Part shown: positions 1 through 7,663 of the stretch, piece by piece
How positions within the stretch are numbered: the first letter of the stretch is position 1
How the letters are laid out: every line of letters begins with the position of its first letter
Source of the DNA: Bacteroidales bacterium
Lineage (GTDB): Bacteria > Bacteroidota > Bacteroidia > Bacteroidales > UBA4417
NCBI GenBank assembly: GCA_025350385.1
Contig: JANXXZ010000051.1
Location: 1 to 12,735, forward strand
Length of the DNA stretch: 12,735 nucleotides
Direction: 5' to 3'
Made by a program: the position numbers and the translations under genes
Notes under the pieces: generated by a model
Told to the model about the DNA's origin: nothing
The model's input: the letters and a program-made list of their open reading frames with translations, nothing else
The model's database searches: none

Positions 1-1619
1 TTGGTACTTGTGCTCCCGCTGCCGGTTTGTATTGAAAATCCTGCCACGGCACCGGCATTCCTGATCACCATCACCGGCGCTGACCCATAACCGGTAAGGA
101 TGGTTTTACCGCCAACCGGCGCAAATTTCATGTAATTGTGATTGGTAAGCCAGATACCGTATTTAAGGGTATCAAGTGTCATGGAGTAAGGGACTGCAGT
201 TGCCGAGTTTTCGTACATGTCGCTGTCGAAAAAGGTGTTCGGCATTATTACGGTGTGTCGCAATAATGAAAGGCCTTTTGTGAAAGTGAGTTCAGCATAA
301 TAGGAAGCGTAAAGTGTATAATAATTATCAACGACTGTATTCCCCGCATAACGCGAATCATCGCCCACGAAAGCGCTGATCATCCCGCTTTGATGAACTT
401 TTTGCCTGAGCAAAGCGCCGTTCGCGGAACTCAGGAAAAGATCGAAGGAACTTGTGCTGTTCGCTAAAAAAAGAATTTTCGCTGCGCTGTTGATTTTTTG
501 TGCCAGATCAGGGTTGCTCCCGGCTTCGGCATTAATTGTAAAAATGGTTACTTCTGAAGCCCCAAGTTGAAGGAGTTTGACCTTGAAAGAATTCGCCAGT
601 ACTTCATCGCCGGAGAGCAGGAGAATCGTATCGGAACCGGAACCGTTGCCTGTAACCAGGTCATTTAGCATCCCCTGGTTTTCGCTGAGCATATTGCTTC
701 CGCTGGCAAGAACGGAATAATTCCCGGTTTCCTCAAGTAAAGCTGTATGGATCTGGCGTGTCAGGGCAGGAAGAGTCACTTCCTGAGTAATAAAATCATA
801 GGTGCATCCCTGGAGTAACTGAACAATGTGGACATTGTCAGCCAGGAGTTTTGTGCCGTTCAATGAGTATACGCCACCGGATTTGTAAATATTGGCGCAA
901 CCCGTGCCGTAAACTGTTCCGAGCATGCCTGAATCCACGGTCATGCAGGTCATATCATCCATGCCGATCCCGGTGATGTCGATGCTTTTATTCATTTTGT
1001 AATTTGCGAGGAAGCCTACCGTGCGGGCAAAGCGTGCACGTTCGGCAACATGGGTGTCGAAAATAAAACCGGGAGTAAAATTCAGGAAATCATCAGCCAG
1101 GGTAACATAACTATTGTTGGGATTTTCGATGCATTCGTAAGGATAAACGGTTCCGTTTTGAGCAGTATAAACTATGGAAGAAAGAATATGCATTCCGGCT
1201 GAAGTGCCACAGATGGTTCCTCCCAGGGTATACAGATCATCTACAGCATCCAGCAGTTTTGTGTTCTTGTATAGATTATAATATTCATATTGGTCTCCGC
1301 CGCGGAAAAAGATCACCTGGTAAGTAAGCAGGGTATCATATAAGACCTGGCTATTGGCGCTGTCGTGGGTGGCAACGGCAAATTCCCTGGCATAGGAAGC
1401 CCCGCATTGTTGTGTAAAATAGGTTGCCAGGCTTCCGGTAGAAGTCCCGATAATTGCTACTCTTTTCCCCTCCCCGGCCCAGCGATATGCAGGCGTACTC
1501 CAGCTGGAAGCGCCGTTTTTTTCAGGCCCTCCGCCCACAAGCAATAACCGGCCAGGCTGCGAATAGATGCGAACCGTCGGTAAGATCATAAGAAACAGCA
1601 GGATTTTCAACAGGCTCAT
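1..1619 (-). CDS. Secreted S51 (cyanophycinase-like) peptidase, 3' end beyond window
   Basis: An open frame of 539 codons runs from an ATG at 1619 to the left edge without a stop, so the C-terminus is missing. Residues 1-21 form a signal peptide (LLKILLFLMILPTV, then YSQ). Residues 25-250 carry the S51 signatures: LLLVGGG near the start, FFRGGDQ (105-110), the nucleophile elbow GTSAG with Ser140, FDTHVAERARFAR with His190, and GIGMDDMT (217-224). Ser and His in these positions match cyanophycinase, which cuts cyanophycin into beta-Asp-Arg dipeptides; peptidase E is a relative. Residues about 330-430 look like a second, degenerate copy of the same fold without the nucleophile. The signal peptide implies export, so it would act on external or periplasmic peptides. 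It is divergent from an isoaspartyl dipeptidase gene, which supports a role in beta-aspartyl peptide breakdown. Family assignment is secure; the substrate is inferred. Confidence 0.9.
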   Translation of the reverse strand, partial: MSLLKILLFLMILPTVRIYSQPGRLLLVGGGPEKNGASSWSTPAYRWAGEGKRVAIIGTSTGSLATYFTQQCGASYAREFAVATHDSANSQVLYDTLLTYQVIFFRGGDQYEYYNLYKNTKLLDAVDDLYTLGGTICGTSAGMHILSSIVYTAQNGTVYPYECIENPNNSYVTLADDFLNFTPGFIFDTHVAERARFARTVGFLANYKMNKSIDITGIGMDDMTCMTVDSGMLGTVYGTGCANIYKSGGVYSLNGTKLLADNVHIVQLLQGCTYDFITQEVTLPALTRQIHTALLEETGNYSVLASGSNMLSENQGMLNDLVTGNGSGSDTILLLSGDEVLANSFKVKLLQLGASEVTIFTINAEAGSNPDLAQKINSAAKILFLANSTSSFDLFLSSANGALLRQKVHQSGMISAFVGDDSRYAGNTVVDNYYTLYASYYAELTFTKGLSLLRHTVIMPNTFFDSDMYENSATAVPYSMTLDTLKYGIWLTNHNYMKFAPVGGKTILTGYGSAPVMVIRNAGAVAGFSIQTGSGSTST

Positions 1620-1716
1620 GAAGTCTGGATAAAAGCTGGTTAAAGCGAAATTAGGTAAAAAAAGAATTAAAAAAATGAATAATTTTAGCAAAAATTAACA
1701 GTTAAATCCTCTTATT
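1620..1716. promoter_or_regulatory. Divergent intergenic region, probable promoters of both peptidase genes
   Basis: This 97-bp AT-rich gap separates two divergent genes, so it should contain both start regions. On the minus strand TAATTTCG lies about 30-40 bases before the S51 ATG, one mismatch from the Bacteroidota -7 consensus TAnnTTTG. On the plus strand TAATTTTA lies about 40 bases before the IadA ATG. No convincing -33 TTG box accompanies either. Neither gene has a clear Shine-Dalgarno sequence. Confidence 0.3.
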
Positions 1717-2847
1717 ATGCTCATCCTTTTTAAAAATGCAAATACGTATACTCCCCGGTTCGCAGGGAAAAAAGATATATTGGTCGGCGGCAGGTCCATC
1801 CTGGCTATCAAAGATAATATCGAACCTCCCAAAGATATTGATATTAAAGTTGTTGACTGTGAAGGATTAAACCTGGTTCCTGGCCTTATCGACTCACATG
1901 TGCATATCACCGGAGGTGGAGGCGAAGGAGGTCCCGCCAGCCGAATGCCCGAACTGCAGATAAGCATGATGACCGAAGCCGGCGTAACTACTGTAGTCGG
2001 TTGCCTTGGAACTGATGGTATCACCCGGAGTGTGGAGAGTGTGCTGATGAAGGTTAAATCCATAAGGGCCCTCGGGATGTCGGCCTGGATGTATACAGGC
2101 GCCTACCAGGTGCCGGGTCCGACCATTACCGGTGACCTTATGCGCGACATTACCCTGATTGAAGAAATAATCGGCGTGGGCGAAGTGGCGATCTCTGATC
2201 ACCGTTCATCCGTTCCGACAATCGCTGAATTGTCAAAACTTACAGGTCACGCCCGTGTTGCAGGCATGATCGGCGGGAAAGCGGGGATCGTTAACATACA
2301 CATGGGCGATGCCCGAGATCCTTTCAGGCCTTTACATGAAATTGTTGCCAAAAGCGAACTGGGTTACCGTCAGTTTATTCCGACCCACTGCAACCGGAAC
2401 GATTATATTTTTGAAGATGCAAAGGAATACGGTAAGAAAGGATATGTAGATATTACAACCAGCTCGTATCCTTATTACATGGACGAAGAAATAAAGCCGT
2501 CGAAGGCGCTGAAACAACTTCTCGAAAACGGCGTCCCCCTCAGCCATATTACTTTTACTTCCGATGCCTGTGGGTCGCTCCCGGGATTTGATCCTGAAAC
2601 CGGCAAACTGATAAAAATGGAGATGGGCTTACCCGATTCTATCTTACGAGAGATAAAGGAAGCGGTTACCGAAGATGGTATCCCGCTCGAACAGGCATTA
2701 CAGGTAGCAACCTCCAACCCCGCTGATATCCTGAAACTGCCGGGCAAAGGGTATATTAAGGAAGGATTTGATGCGGATATACTGCTGCTGGATGCTTCAT
2801 TTACTATTATTCACCTCATGGCAAACGGGGTGATGATGAAGGGATAG
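1717..2847 (+). CDS. iadA: Isoaspartyl (beta-aspartyl) dipeptidase, M38 amidohydrolase
   Basis: This 376-aa cytoplasmic protein, close to the 390 aa of E. coli IadA, hydrolyses beta-aspartyl dipeptides. It has no signal peptide. The binuclear metal site is visible: His61 and His63 (DSHVH), His195 (IHMGD), His224 (PTHCNRN) and Asp283 (TSDACGS). Substrate-contacting Glu70 (GGGGEGGP) and Tyr130 (TGAY) are also present. The lysine that is carboxylated in E. coli (K162, in GVKCAISDHRS) is not conserved. The matching stretch here is GVGEVAISDHRS, with Glu156 at or next to that position and one extra residue, so a glutamate probably bridges the metals. The ATG at 1717 gives an N-terminus that aligns with the family; there is no Shine-Dalgarno. 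The gene is divergent from an S51 cyanophycinase-like peptidase, whose beta-Asp dipeptide products it could consume. Confidence 0.93.
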   Translation: MLILFKNANTYTPRFAGKKDILVGGRSILAIKDNIEPPKDIDIKVVDCEGLNLVPGLIDSHVHITGGGGEGGPASRMPELQISMMTEAGVTTVVGCLGTDGITRSVESVLMKVKSIRALGMSAWMYTGAYQVPGPTITGDLMRDITLIEEIIGVGEVAISDHRSSVPTIAELSKLTGHARVAGMIGGKAGIVNIHMGDARDPFRPLHEIVAKSELGYRQFIPTHCNRNDYIFEDAKEYGKKGYVDITTSSYPYYMDEEIKPSKALKQLLENGVPLSHITFTSDACGSLPGFDPETGKLIKMEMGLPDSILREIKEAVTEDGIPLEQALQVATSNPADILKLPGKGYIKEGFDADILLLDASFTIIHLMANGVMMKG

Positions 2848-2879
2848 ATTGTGTAATTGAATGGAATGCTCCTTTTAAT

Positions 2880-2914
2880 TAATTTCGGATTTTTGATTTC
2901 GGATTTCGGATTGT
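2880..2914 (+). repeat. Heptamer tandem repeat, GGATTTC type
   Basis: Five consecutive 7-bp units: TAATTTC, GGATTTT, TGATTTC, GGATTTC, GGATTGT. The same unit occurs in the opposite orientation at 6127-6161. The run lies just after the iadA stop codon. Confidence 0.75.
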
Positions 2915-3113
2915 TGAACTATCTGTTAGATAATCAATTAAATCAAGATGTTTGTTATGAATTACGATTGCACGGCGTAATAAATGAACACAAGAACAGG
3001 TATCAGATATAGTCCTTTGAATCTTTACAGCTAAATTGAAAATAAATAATACCATGATCATGTCAAGACTACTTTGTCCTCCAAAATATGGGTAACATTG
3101 TGAATTGCAGCTT

Positions 3114-3148
3114 TTTTGACATTTGCATTTTGCATTTTAACTTTTGAC
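3114..3148 (+). repeat. Heptamer tandem repeat, TTTTGCA type
   Basis: Five 7-bp units in register: TTTTGAC, ATTTGCA, TTTTGCA, TTTTAAC, TTTTGAC. A shifted partial unit, TTGACAC, follows. The unit differs from the GGATTTC repeats but has the same 7-bp period. Confidence 0.7.
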
Positions 3149-3207
3149 TTGACACTAACGAGGATTCCAGACATGACTAAACCGATTATAGCATTTGAAA
3201 AAACATA

Positions 3208-3229
3208 CTCCCTTCCTGTTTTTAGGGAG
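3208..3229 (+). repeat. Small hairpin CTCCCT/AGGGAG
   Basis: Six-base arms CTCCCT (3208-3213) and AGGGAG (3224-3229) enclose a 10-base T-rich loop, followed by GGCAGGGGTGGG. It has no U-tract after the stem on the plus strand, and it precedes a gene rather than following one. It is more likely a dispersed intergenic repeat than a terminator. Confidence 0.4.
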
Positions 3230-3302
3230 GGCAGGGGTGGGTAAAAAATTTACACCTGTTGGATCATTCCTGATAACCAGAAAATAATTCAAAGAATTTG
3301 AT

Positions 3303-4877
3303 ATGCAAAAGCTGATATTCCTGTTTTCGTTTTTAATCTTCCTGCTCCCGATTAACCTGTCCGCCCAGCCAGCGACCGGAAAGGTGAATTCCCCTGAAAT
3401 TCCCGATTTTGCGCCGACACTTCAATTCCTTGCATCAGCAGGGCTCGAAGGCCGGGAAACCGGCACCCGGGGAAATTATATTGCTGCCGACTATATCGCT
3501 TCAATGATGCGGAATGTTGGGCTGAAACCCTATCATAAGGTTCCGGATGATTCAAAGACCCACCTGGCAGATTATTTTCAGACTTTTAATCTGCTCCGGT
3601 TTAGCGCCGGTAAAGTTGAGTTAGTGGTGAATTCATCGGATACTAAAAGCAAGGCGGTTCAGTTAATTCCCGGGAAGGATTTTGTGATTGACAATGCATA
3701 TAAAAGCCTGTCACTTGGTTCAGCAATCGTATTCGCAGGATATGGGATCAACTGCCCCGAACAGGGATATTATGATTATGCCAGCCATGATGTGAAAGGA
3801 AAACTGGTTCTTATTATGGATGGTTACCCCGGCCAGCGGGATACCTTAAGCAGGGCATGGAAGAAATTTAAGTCCATTGCCCGGGACGACAAGTACGACC
3901 TGGATGAGAAATGCCGGGAAGCTTCAAGGAAGGGTGCGGCTGCAATCATGGTTGTTAGTAAAAGATACCTGCAACTAAAAAGTGACGCCGAAAGACATGA
4001 GAAAACTGTTGAACCGCTTTACCATAATGCTGATTACCTGCTGCCCGGCGATACTTCCTACCGCTCTGTCCCATGCTTCCGCCTTACAGAACAAGGTAGC
4101 CATAGGCTTTCAGCCGCACTGAAAACCGACTTCAGGTCGTTGGAAGAACAGTATGCGCTGAACCTTTCATGCAAACCAACTGCGCTGAATCACCCTGTTA
4201 AAATCAACCTGCAATCTTTTACTGACACGCTAAGGGTTCACAATGTAATCGGCATTCTTCCCGGAAGAGATACAAACCAAACCGTGATTTTAGGAGCTCA
4301 TTATGATCACCTGGGTAAAAGGGGTAATGTGATTTATTTTGGTTCCGACGATAATGCCTCCGGTGCTGCCGGACTGCTGGCATTGGCCAAGATGTGGACC
4401 GCAACCCCGACCGTTCCTCCCTGCAACATCCTCTTTGCTTCCTGGACGGCTGAAGAAAAGGGATTAATCGGAAGCGAATACTTTGTGTCGGTCCTCCATT
4501 CTCCTGAAAAAGTAAAACTGTATATTAATATGGATATGATTTCCAGGAGTGTAACTGAGGACACTGCCGGCCGGCAGCTGAGCATTGGGATCCGGACTTC
4601 GGATGAGAACCTGCGGGAATTAGCCCGCAAATGCAACTCAACACTCAGTCGCCCGTTCCAGTTGGATCTTTGGGATGTAACGGGCCATACGGGAAGCGAC
4701 TATGGGTCTTTTACGCCAAGAAATATTCCTGTAATGACTTACAATACCGGCTTGCACAATGATTATCATACTCCGCGCGATATTCCGGAAAGCGCTGACC
4801 TGGTGAAAGAGAGAGACGTGCTGAAAGTTGTAAATGAAAGTCTCCGGTTAATCCTTGAAACAGTGAAAGTTAAATAA
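3303..4877 (+). CDS. Exported M28 zinc aminopeptidase with PA-like insert
   Basis: This 524-aa protein starts with a clear signal peptide (LIFLFSFLIFLLPINLSAQ, residues 4-22), so it acts in the periplasm or outside the cell. Residues about 35-75 form an N-terminal segment (LASAGLEGRETGTRGN) typical of M28 enzymes. Residues about 100-290 hold an insert with AIVFAGYGI and GKLVLIMDG, like a protease-associated (PA) domain. The catalytic domain (about 310-524) keeps the two-zinc site of the family: His333 (GAHYDHLG), Asp350 (GSDDNASG), Glu384/Glu385 (TAEEKGLIGS), Asp411 (NMDMISR) and His489 (NDYHTPRD). M28 enzymes of this layout remove N-terminal residues from peptides. The gene is convergent with the racemase gene, with only 21 bases between the stop codons. 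The exact specificity cannot be read from sequence. Confidence 0.92.
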   Translation: MQKLIFLFSFLIFLLPINLSAQPATGKVNSPEIPDFAPTLQFLASAGLEGRETGTRGNYIAADYIASMMRNVGLKPYHKVPDDSKTHLADYFQTFNLLRFSAGKVELVVNSSDTKSKAVQLIPGKDFVIDNAYKSLSLGSAIVFAGYGINCPEQGYYDYASHDVKGKLVLIMDGYPGQRDTLSRAWKKFKSIARDDKYDLDEKCREASRKGAAAIMVVSKRYLQLKSDAERHEKTVEPLYHNADYLLPGDTSYRSVPCFRLTEQGSHRLSAALKTDFRSLEEQYALNLSCKPTALNHPVKINLQSFTDTLRVHNVIGILPGRDTNQTVILGAHYDHLGKRGNVIYFGSDDNASGAAGLLALAKMWTATPTVPPCNILFASWTAEEKGLIGSEYFVSVLHSPEKVKLYINMDMISRSVTEDTAGRQLSIGIRTSDENLRELARKCNSTLSRPFQLDLWDVTGHTGSDYGSFTPRNIPVMTYNTGLHNDYHTPRDIPESADLVKERDVLKVVNESLRLILETVKVK

Positions 4878-4898
4878 AGGCTGATTCCGCTTATAAAT

Positions 4899-6008
4899 TT
4901 ACCCTTTCTGTTCGCACTTTTTCACCGTAACCTTATCCAGGATCTTCATATTTACATCCACCCCTATGCCGGGACCGGTCGGTACGTCCATGGTTCCATC
5001 CGGATTTATGGTGGCGGGAGGATCAACGATATCTTCTTTATAATACTTTTTACTGGCCGAAATATCGCCCGGCATCGTAAAATTTGGAAGTGATGCCAAC
5101 GCAATATTCCCTGCGCGGCCAATCCCTGATTCAAGCATTCCGCCATGCCAGACCGGGATATTCATCGAGGCACAATAATCATGGATCAGCTTCGATTCGG
5201 TATATCCTCCCACCCGGCCGGGTTTTATGTTGATGATCCGGCAACTGCCAAGTTCAATAGCAGCGCGCGTATCATCAAGGGAATGTATGCTTTCGTCGAG
5301 GCAGATGGCCGTTTTGATTTCACGCTGAAGTTTCGAATGATCGTAAATATCCTCATAACCCAGTGGTTGCTCAATCAGAGACAAATTATACTGGTCCATT
5401 TCCCTGAACAGAGGCAGGTGATCAAGCGTGTAAGCTGAATTGGCATCGACCTGCAAAATCGTATCCGGGAATTCCCTTCGCAATGCTTTCACAAACTGAA
5501 TATCCAGGCCGGGGGCTATTTTAAACTTGATCCGCTGGTAGCCTTCAGCCAGGTATCCTTCGGTTTTATGAATCAGGCCGGGCACGGAATCCTGTATCCC
5601 TATGCTAACTCCACAATCGATCTTATCGCGGACCCCGCCCAGCATTTTCGACAGGGAGATATTTTTCGATTTCGCAAAGGCATCCCACAAAGCCGCTTCA
5701 AGACCGGCTTTTGCCATCATATGCCCGCGAACTTTCGCATAGCTGGCAATGGCTTCATCCACGCCCGAAAGATCTTTTCCGATGATGGATGGAATCAGGA
5801 AATCATTCAGGATATGCCAGGCTGTGGGCACCGTTTCGTAGGAATAAAAAGGAGTTCCTTCGGCTACGCTCTCACCCCAGCCGGTAACCCCGTCAGCATC
5901 CACACGCACAATGATGTGCTCTTCATCATATTCGGTTCCCATGGAGGTTACAAACGGAGCCACCAGGATCATCTTAATATGTCGGAGTTCAATTCGGTCT
6001 ATTCTCAT
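4899..6008 (-). CDS. N-acylamino-acid racemase / o-succinylbenzoate synthase (enolase superfamily)
   Basis: This 369-aa cytoplasmic protein belongs to the muconate-lactonising subgroup of the enolase superfamily and resembles the NSAR/OSBS (type 2 MenC) family closely. The catalytic lysines are Lys161/Lys163 (RIKFKI) and Lys262 (NIKPGRVGGY). The Mg2+ ligands are Asp188 (QVDAN), Glu213 (LIEQPL) and Asp238 (CLDES). The C-terminal motifs WHGGMLESGIGRA and LPNFTMPGDISASK are characteristic of this group. Members catalyse racemisation of N-succinylamino acids, dehydration to o-succinylbenzoate in menaquinone synthesis, or both. No men genes are nearby, and the neighbours are peptidases, so amino-acid racemisation is at least as likely. 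A dipeptide epimerase is a less likely alternative, given the NSAR-type motifs. The gene lies downstream of, and on the same strand as, the M14 peptidase gene with a 155-base gap. The ATG at 6008 fits family N-termini. Confidence 0.88.
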   Translation of the reverse strand: MRIDRIELRHIKMILVAPFVTSMGTEYDEEHIIVRVDADGVTGWGESVAEGTPFYSYETVPTAWHILNDFLIPSIIGKDLSGVDEAIASYAKVRGHMMAKAGLEAALWDAFAKSKNISLSKMLGGVRDKIDCGVSIGIQDSVPGLIHKTEGYLAEGYQRIKFKIAPGLDIQFVKALRREFPDTILQVDANSAYTLDHLPLFREMDQYNLSLIEQPLGYEDIYDHSKLQREIKTAICLDESIHSLDDTRAAIELGSCRIINIKPGRVGGYTESKLIHDYCASMNIPVWHGGMLESGIGRAGNIALASLPNFTMPGDISASKKYYKEDIVDPPATINPDGTMDVPTGPGIGVDVNMKILDKVTVKKCEQKG

Positions 6009-6034
6009 TGGTGTGGGGGTGTTGTTATGGGCTA

Positions 6035-6070
6035 TTAGTTATTGGTTATCAGTTAATTAGTTATTGGTTA
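6035..6070 (+). repeat. Heptamer tandem repeat, TTGGTTA type
   Basis: Units TTAGTTA, TTGGTTA and TCAGTTA, then one extra A, then TTAGTTA and TTGGTTA. This is a third unit sequence with the same 7-bp period. It lies about 30 bases upstream of the racemase start codon, within the gap that separates it from the M14 gene. Confidence 0.7.
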
Positions 6071-6126
6071 ATGGTAGAATCCGATATTCAATTATATAAT
6101 CAAGCTACCTCTTCCCTTGATTCTAA

Positions 6127-6161
6127 ATTCCGCAATCCGCAATCCGACATCCGCAATCCAT
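6127..6161 (-). repeat. Heptamer tandem repeat, inverted GGATTGC type
   Basis: Plus-strand units are ATTCCGC, AATCCGC, AATCCGA, CATCCGC, AATCCAT. Read on the minus strand they match the GGATTTC repeat at 2880-2914. The run begins immediately after the M14 stop codon (6164), the same gene-end placement as the run after iadA. Confidence 0.75.
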
Positions 6162-6163
6162 CA

Positions 6164-7663
6164 TCACTCCTTCTCAACCCTCAGCACAGGAAAAACTTCC
6201 CCCACCTTGAGCAGGTGTTCATATTGCTTATACGTCACCAGCCCTAGCATTGATTTTGGCTCAAGCGCTATAACAACCAGGTTTCCTTTGAGCTGGGCGG
6301 TAGGGACATAAATGTAGTCGGCGGCATCAATCCGGCCGGTAAATTCCTTTTTTTCGACGGCAGGGTTTACGATAATATCCCTTTCAAAATCGATGGAATC
6401 AATTCTGCTGATAGTGTACTGTTCAATTTTCGGGTTTTTTAGTTTTCCAAAATCTCCGACAGTGAGTGACTGCCGGTTTACCCAACCGACAAGTTCAGTC
6501 TGTCGCCTGGGAATTAAGTATCCTGCCGGTTTCGGCACATCGCAGATTGATTTTACAACCGGGCGGTAATCATTTACCACAACCTCGGTGTCAGCCTTGG
6601 TATGATAGGAGACCAGCGGAAGTGCAAGCTTCTGTCCGTTGCTGAAATGATCACACTGTATCGATACCTGTGGAGTCGCTTTTCCTGAAATAAGTTTTTC
6701 CCGTTCGGTCTTTACCAGCTTATTGATTTCATTCTTATGATCATAAACAAATTCAAGTATGGCGAGCATTCCGTTCATTTGTCCCTTTGCGCGGTTCTCC
6801 AGGTTTTCGGCGAACATATCATCGCCGTTCATCCCTTCCTGGATGAATGAAAGGGTATTCTGGATGCCAAGACTCTGCCGGCCGTCGTTAATGTCGTATG
6901 TACTGTGCCTGATATAGTCAACTTCCGGGGGGCCGCCGGGTGAATATTCAAATGAAGAGAAATTCCTTTCTGCCAGGTATTTCCTGAAAAACGGCAGCGC
7001 TTCCGTTTCTGATAATGTCCTGATTTCTTCAGGAATATTCGGGTTGGTGGTTGTTCCCAGGGTTTCATGGAAATTTTTCCTGTAACCGTATTTTTCCCAG
7101 TCTTCACCATAGGGAGAGTATTCATGCACATCCATCGAAACCTCAAACCTGTAACGGTCGAAAAAGCGGTGCAACGCCATGGTTTCGGGCTCGGTAAGTA
7201 TAAGGTGGTTGCGGTTCAGGTCGGCATCATGGCCATTGCGTCTTTTATTGGCCTCCGAGCCATCGGGATTTACCTGCGGAACCAGGGCGAAATCGATCCT
7301 GTCGAAAAGGCGCCTGTTTTCGGGCTTGCACAGGGCCTGCGCCAGCAGCAACGCGCCTTCTTTCCCCGATTGCTCATTCCCGTGCTGCTGGGCAAAAAAG
7401 AGTACCCTTATCTTCAATTTGTCTTTCCCGAACTCTGAAGAGGAAAATTTCAACACATAAAGGTTTCTTCCCTGAACCGATTGCCCTATGGTTTCAACTT
7501 TCAGCAGTTCCGATTTTTTTGCCAGCTGTTGTACAAATGAGGTAAGTTGGTCGTACGAGGTTACTTTCTGATAGTTGCTTTTTTCAAGGGGAGTGGTCAA
7601 CGGCTGGGCAAAAAGCCGGAATACAAGTAAGAAGTTGATTAAAAGGAAGCATACAGTCTTCAT
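6164..7663 (-). CDS. Exported M14 zinc carboxypeptidase
   Basis: This 499-aa protein has a signal peptide at residues 1-20 (FLLINFLLVFRLFAQ). Residues about 28-310 form an M14 carboxypeptidase domain. The zinc ligands are His94 and Glu97 (QQHGNEQSG) and His180 (MDVHEY). The substrate-binding motifs NPDG (132-135) and DLNRNH (148-153) and a candidate catalytic Glu276 (FIQEGMN) are present. Residues about 330-499 form a C-terminal region with no family I recognise, probably beta-rich. Enzymes of this family remove C-terminal residues from peptides or trim peptidoglycan peptides. Export to the periplasm or cell surface is inferred from the signal peptide. The racemase gene lies downstream on the same strand after a 155-base repeat-bearing gap, so they may or may not be one transcript. 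Confidence 0.92.
   Translation of the reverse strand: MKTVCFLLINFLLVFRLFAQPLTTPLEKSNYQKVTSYDQLTSFVQQLAKKSELLKVETIGQSVQGRNLYVLKFSSSEFGKDKLKIRVLFFAQQHGNEQSGKEGALLLAQALCKPENRRLFDRIDFALVPQVNPDGSEANKRRNGHDADLNRNHLILTEPETMALHRFFDRYRFEVSMDVHEYSPYGEDWEKYGYRKNFHETLGTTTNPNIPEEIRTLSETEALPFFRKYLAERNFSSFEYSPGGPPEVDYIRHSTYDINDGRQSLGIQNTLSFIQEGMNGDDMFAENLENRAKGQMNGMLAILEFVYDHKNEINKLVKTEREKLISGKATPQVSIQCDHFSNGQKLALPLVSYHTKADTEVVVNDYRPVVKSICDVPKPAGYLIPRRQTELVGWVNRQSLTVGDFGKLKNPKIEQYTISRIDSIDFERDIIVNPAVEKKEFTGRIDAADYIYVPTAQLKGNLVVIALEPKSMLGLVTYKQYEHLLKVGEVFPVLRVEKE

Larger units (their letters stand above)
2848..3302. other. Non-coding gap with short repeats
   Basis: No credible gene lies in this 455-bp gap. 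It holds two runs of 7-bp repeats (2880-2914 and 3114-3148) and a short G/C hairpin near 3208-3229, described separately. A 60-codon minus-strand frame across 2879-3061 includes the repeat in its coding region and shows no family signature, so I do not count it. The promoter of the M28 peptidase gene should be near the right end, but I see no clear -33/-7 pair. Confidence 0.6.

Noticed and set aside
1894..2202. Minus-strand open frames opposite iadA, and similar frames opposite the other large genes
   Set aside because: They lie wholly within strongly supported genes and carry no domain signature; they are antisense shadows.
2879..3061. 60-codon minus-strand open frame
   Set aside because: Its C-terminal part (IRNPKSKIRN) is just translated heptamer repeat, and the rest matches nothing recognisable.
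3208..3229. Hairpin considered as a rho-independent terminator
   Set aside because: The T run is in the loop rather than after the stem, and no gene ends just upstream.
2880..6161. Short repeats considered as a CRISPR array
   Set aside because: Units are 7 bp, degenerate and directly adjacent, with no spacers and no cas genes.
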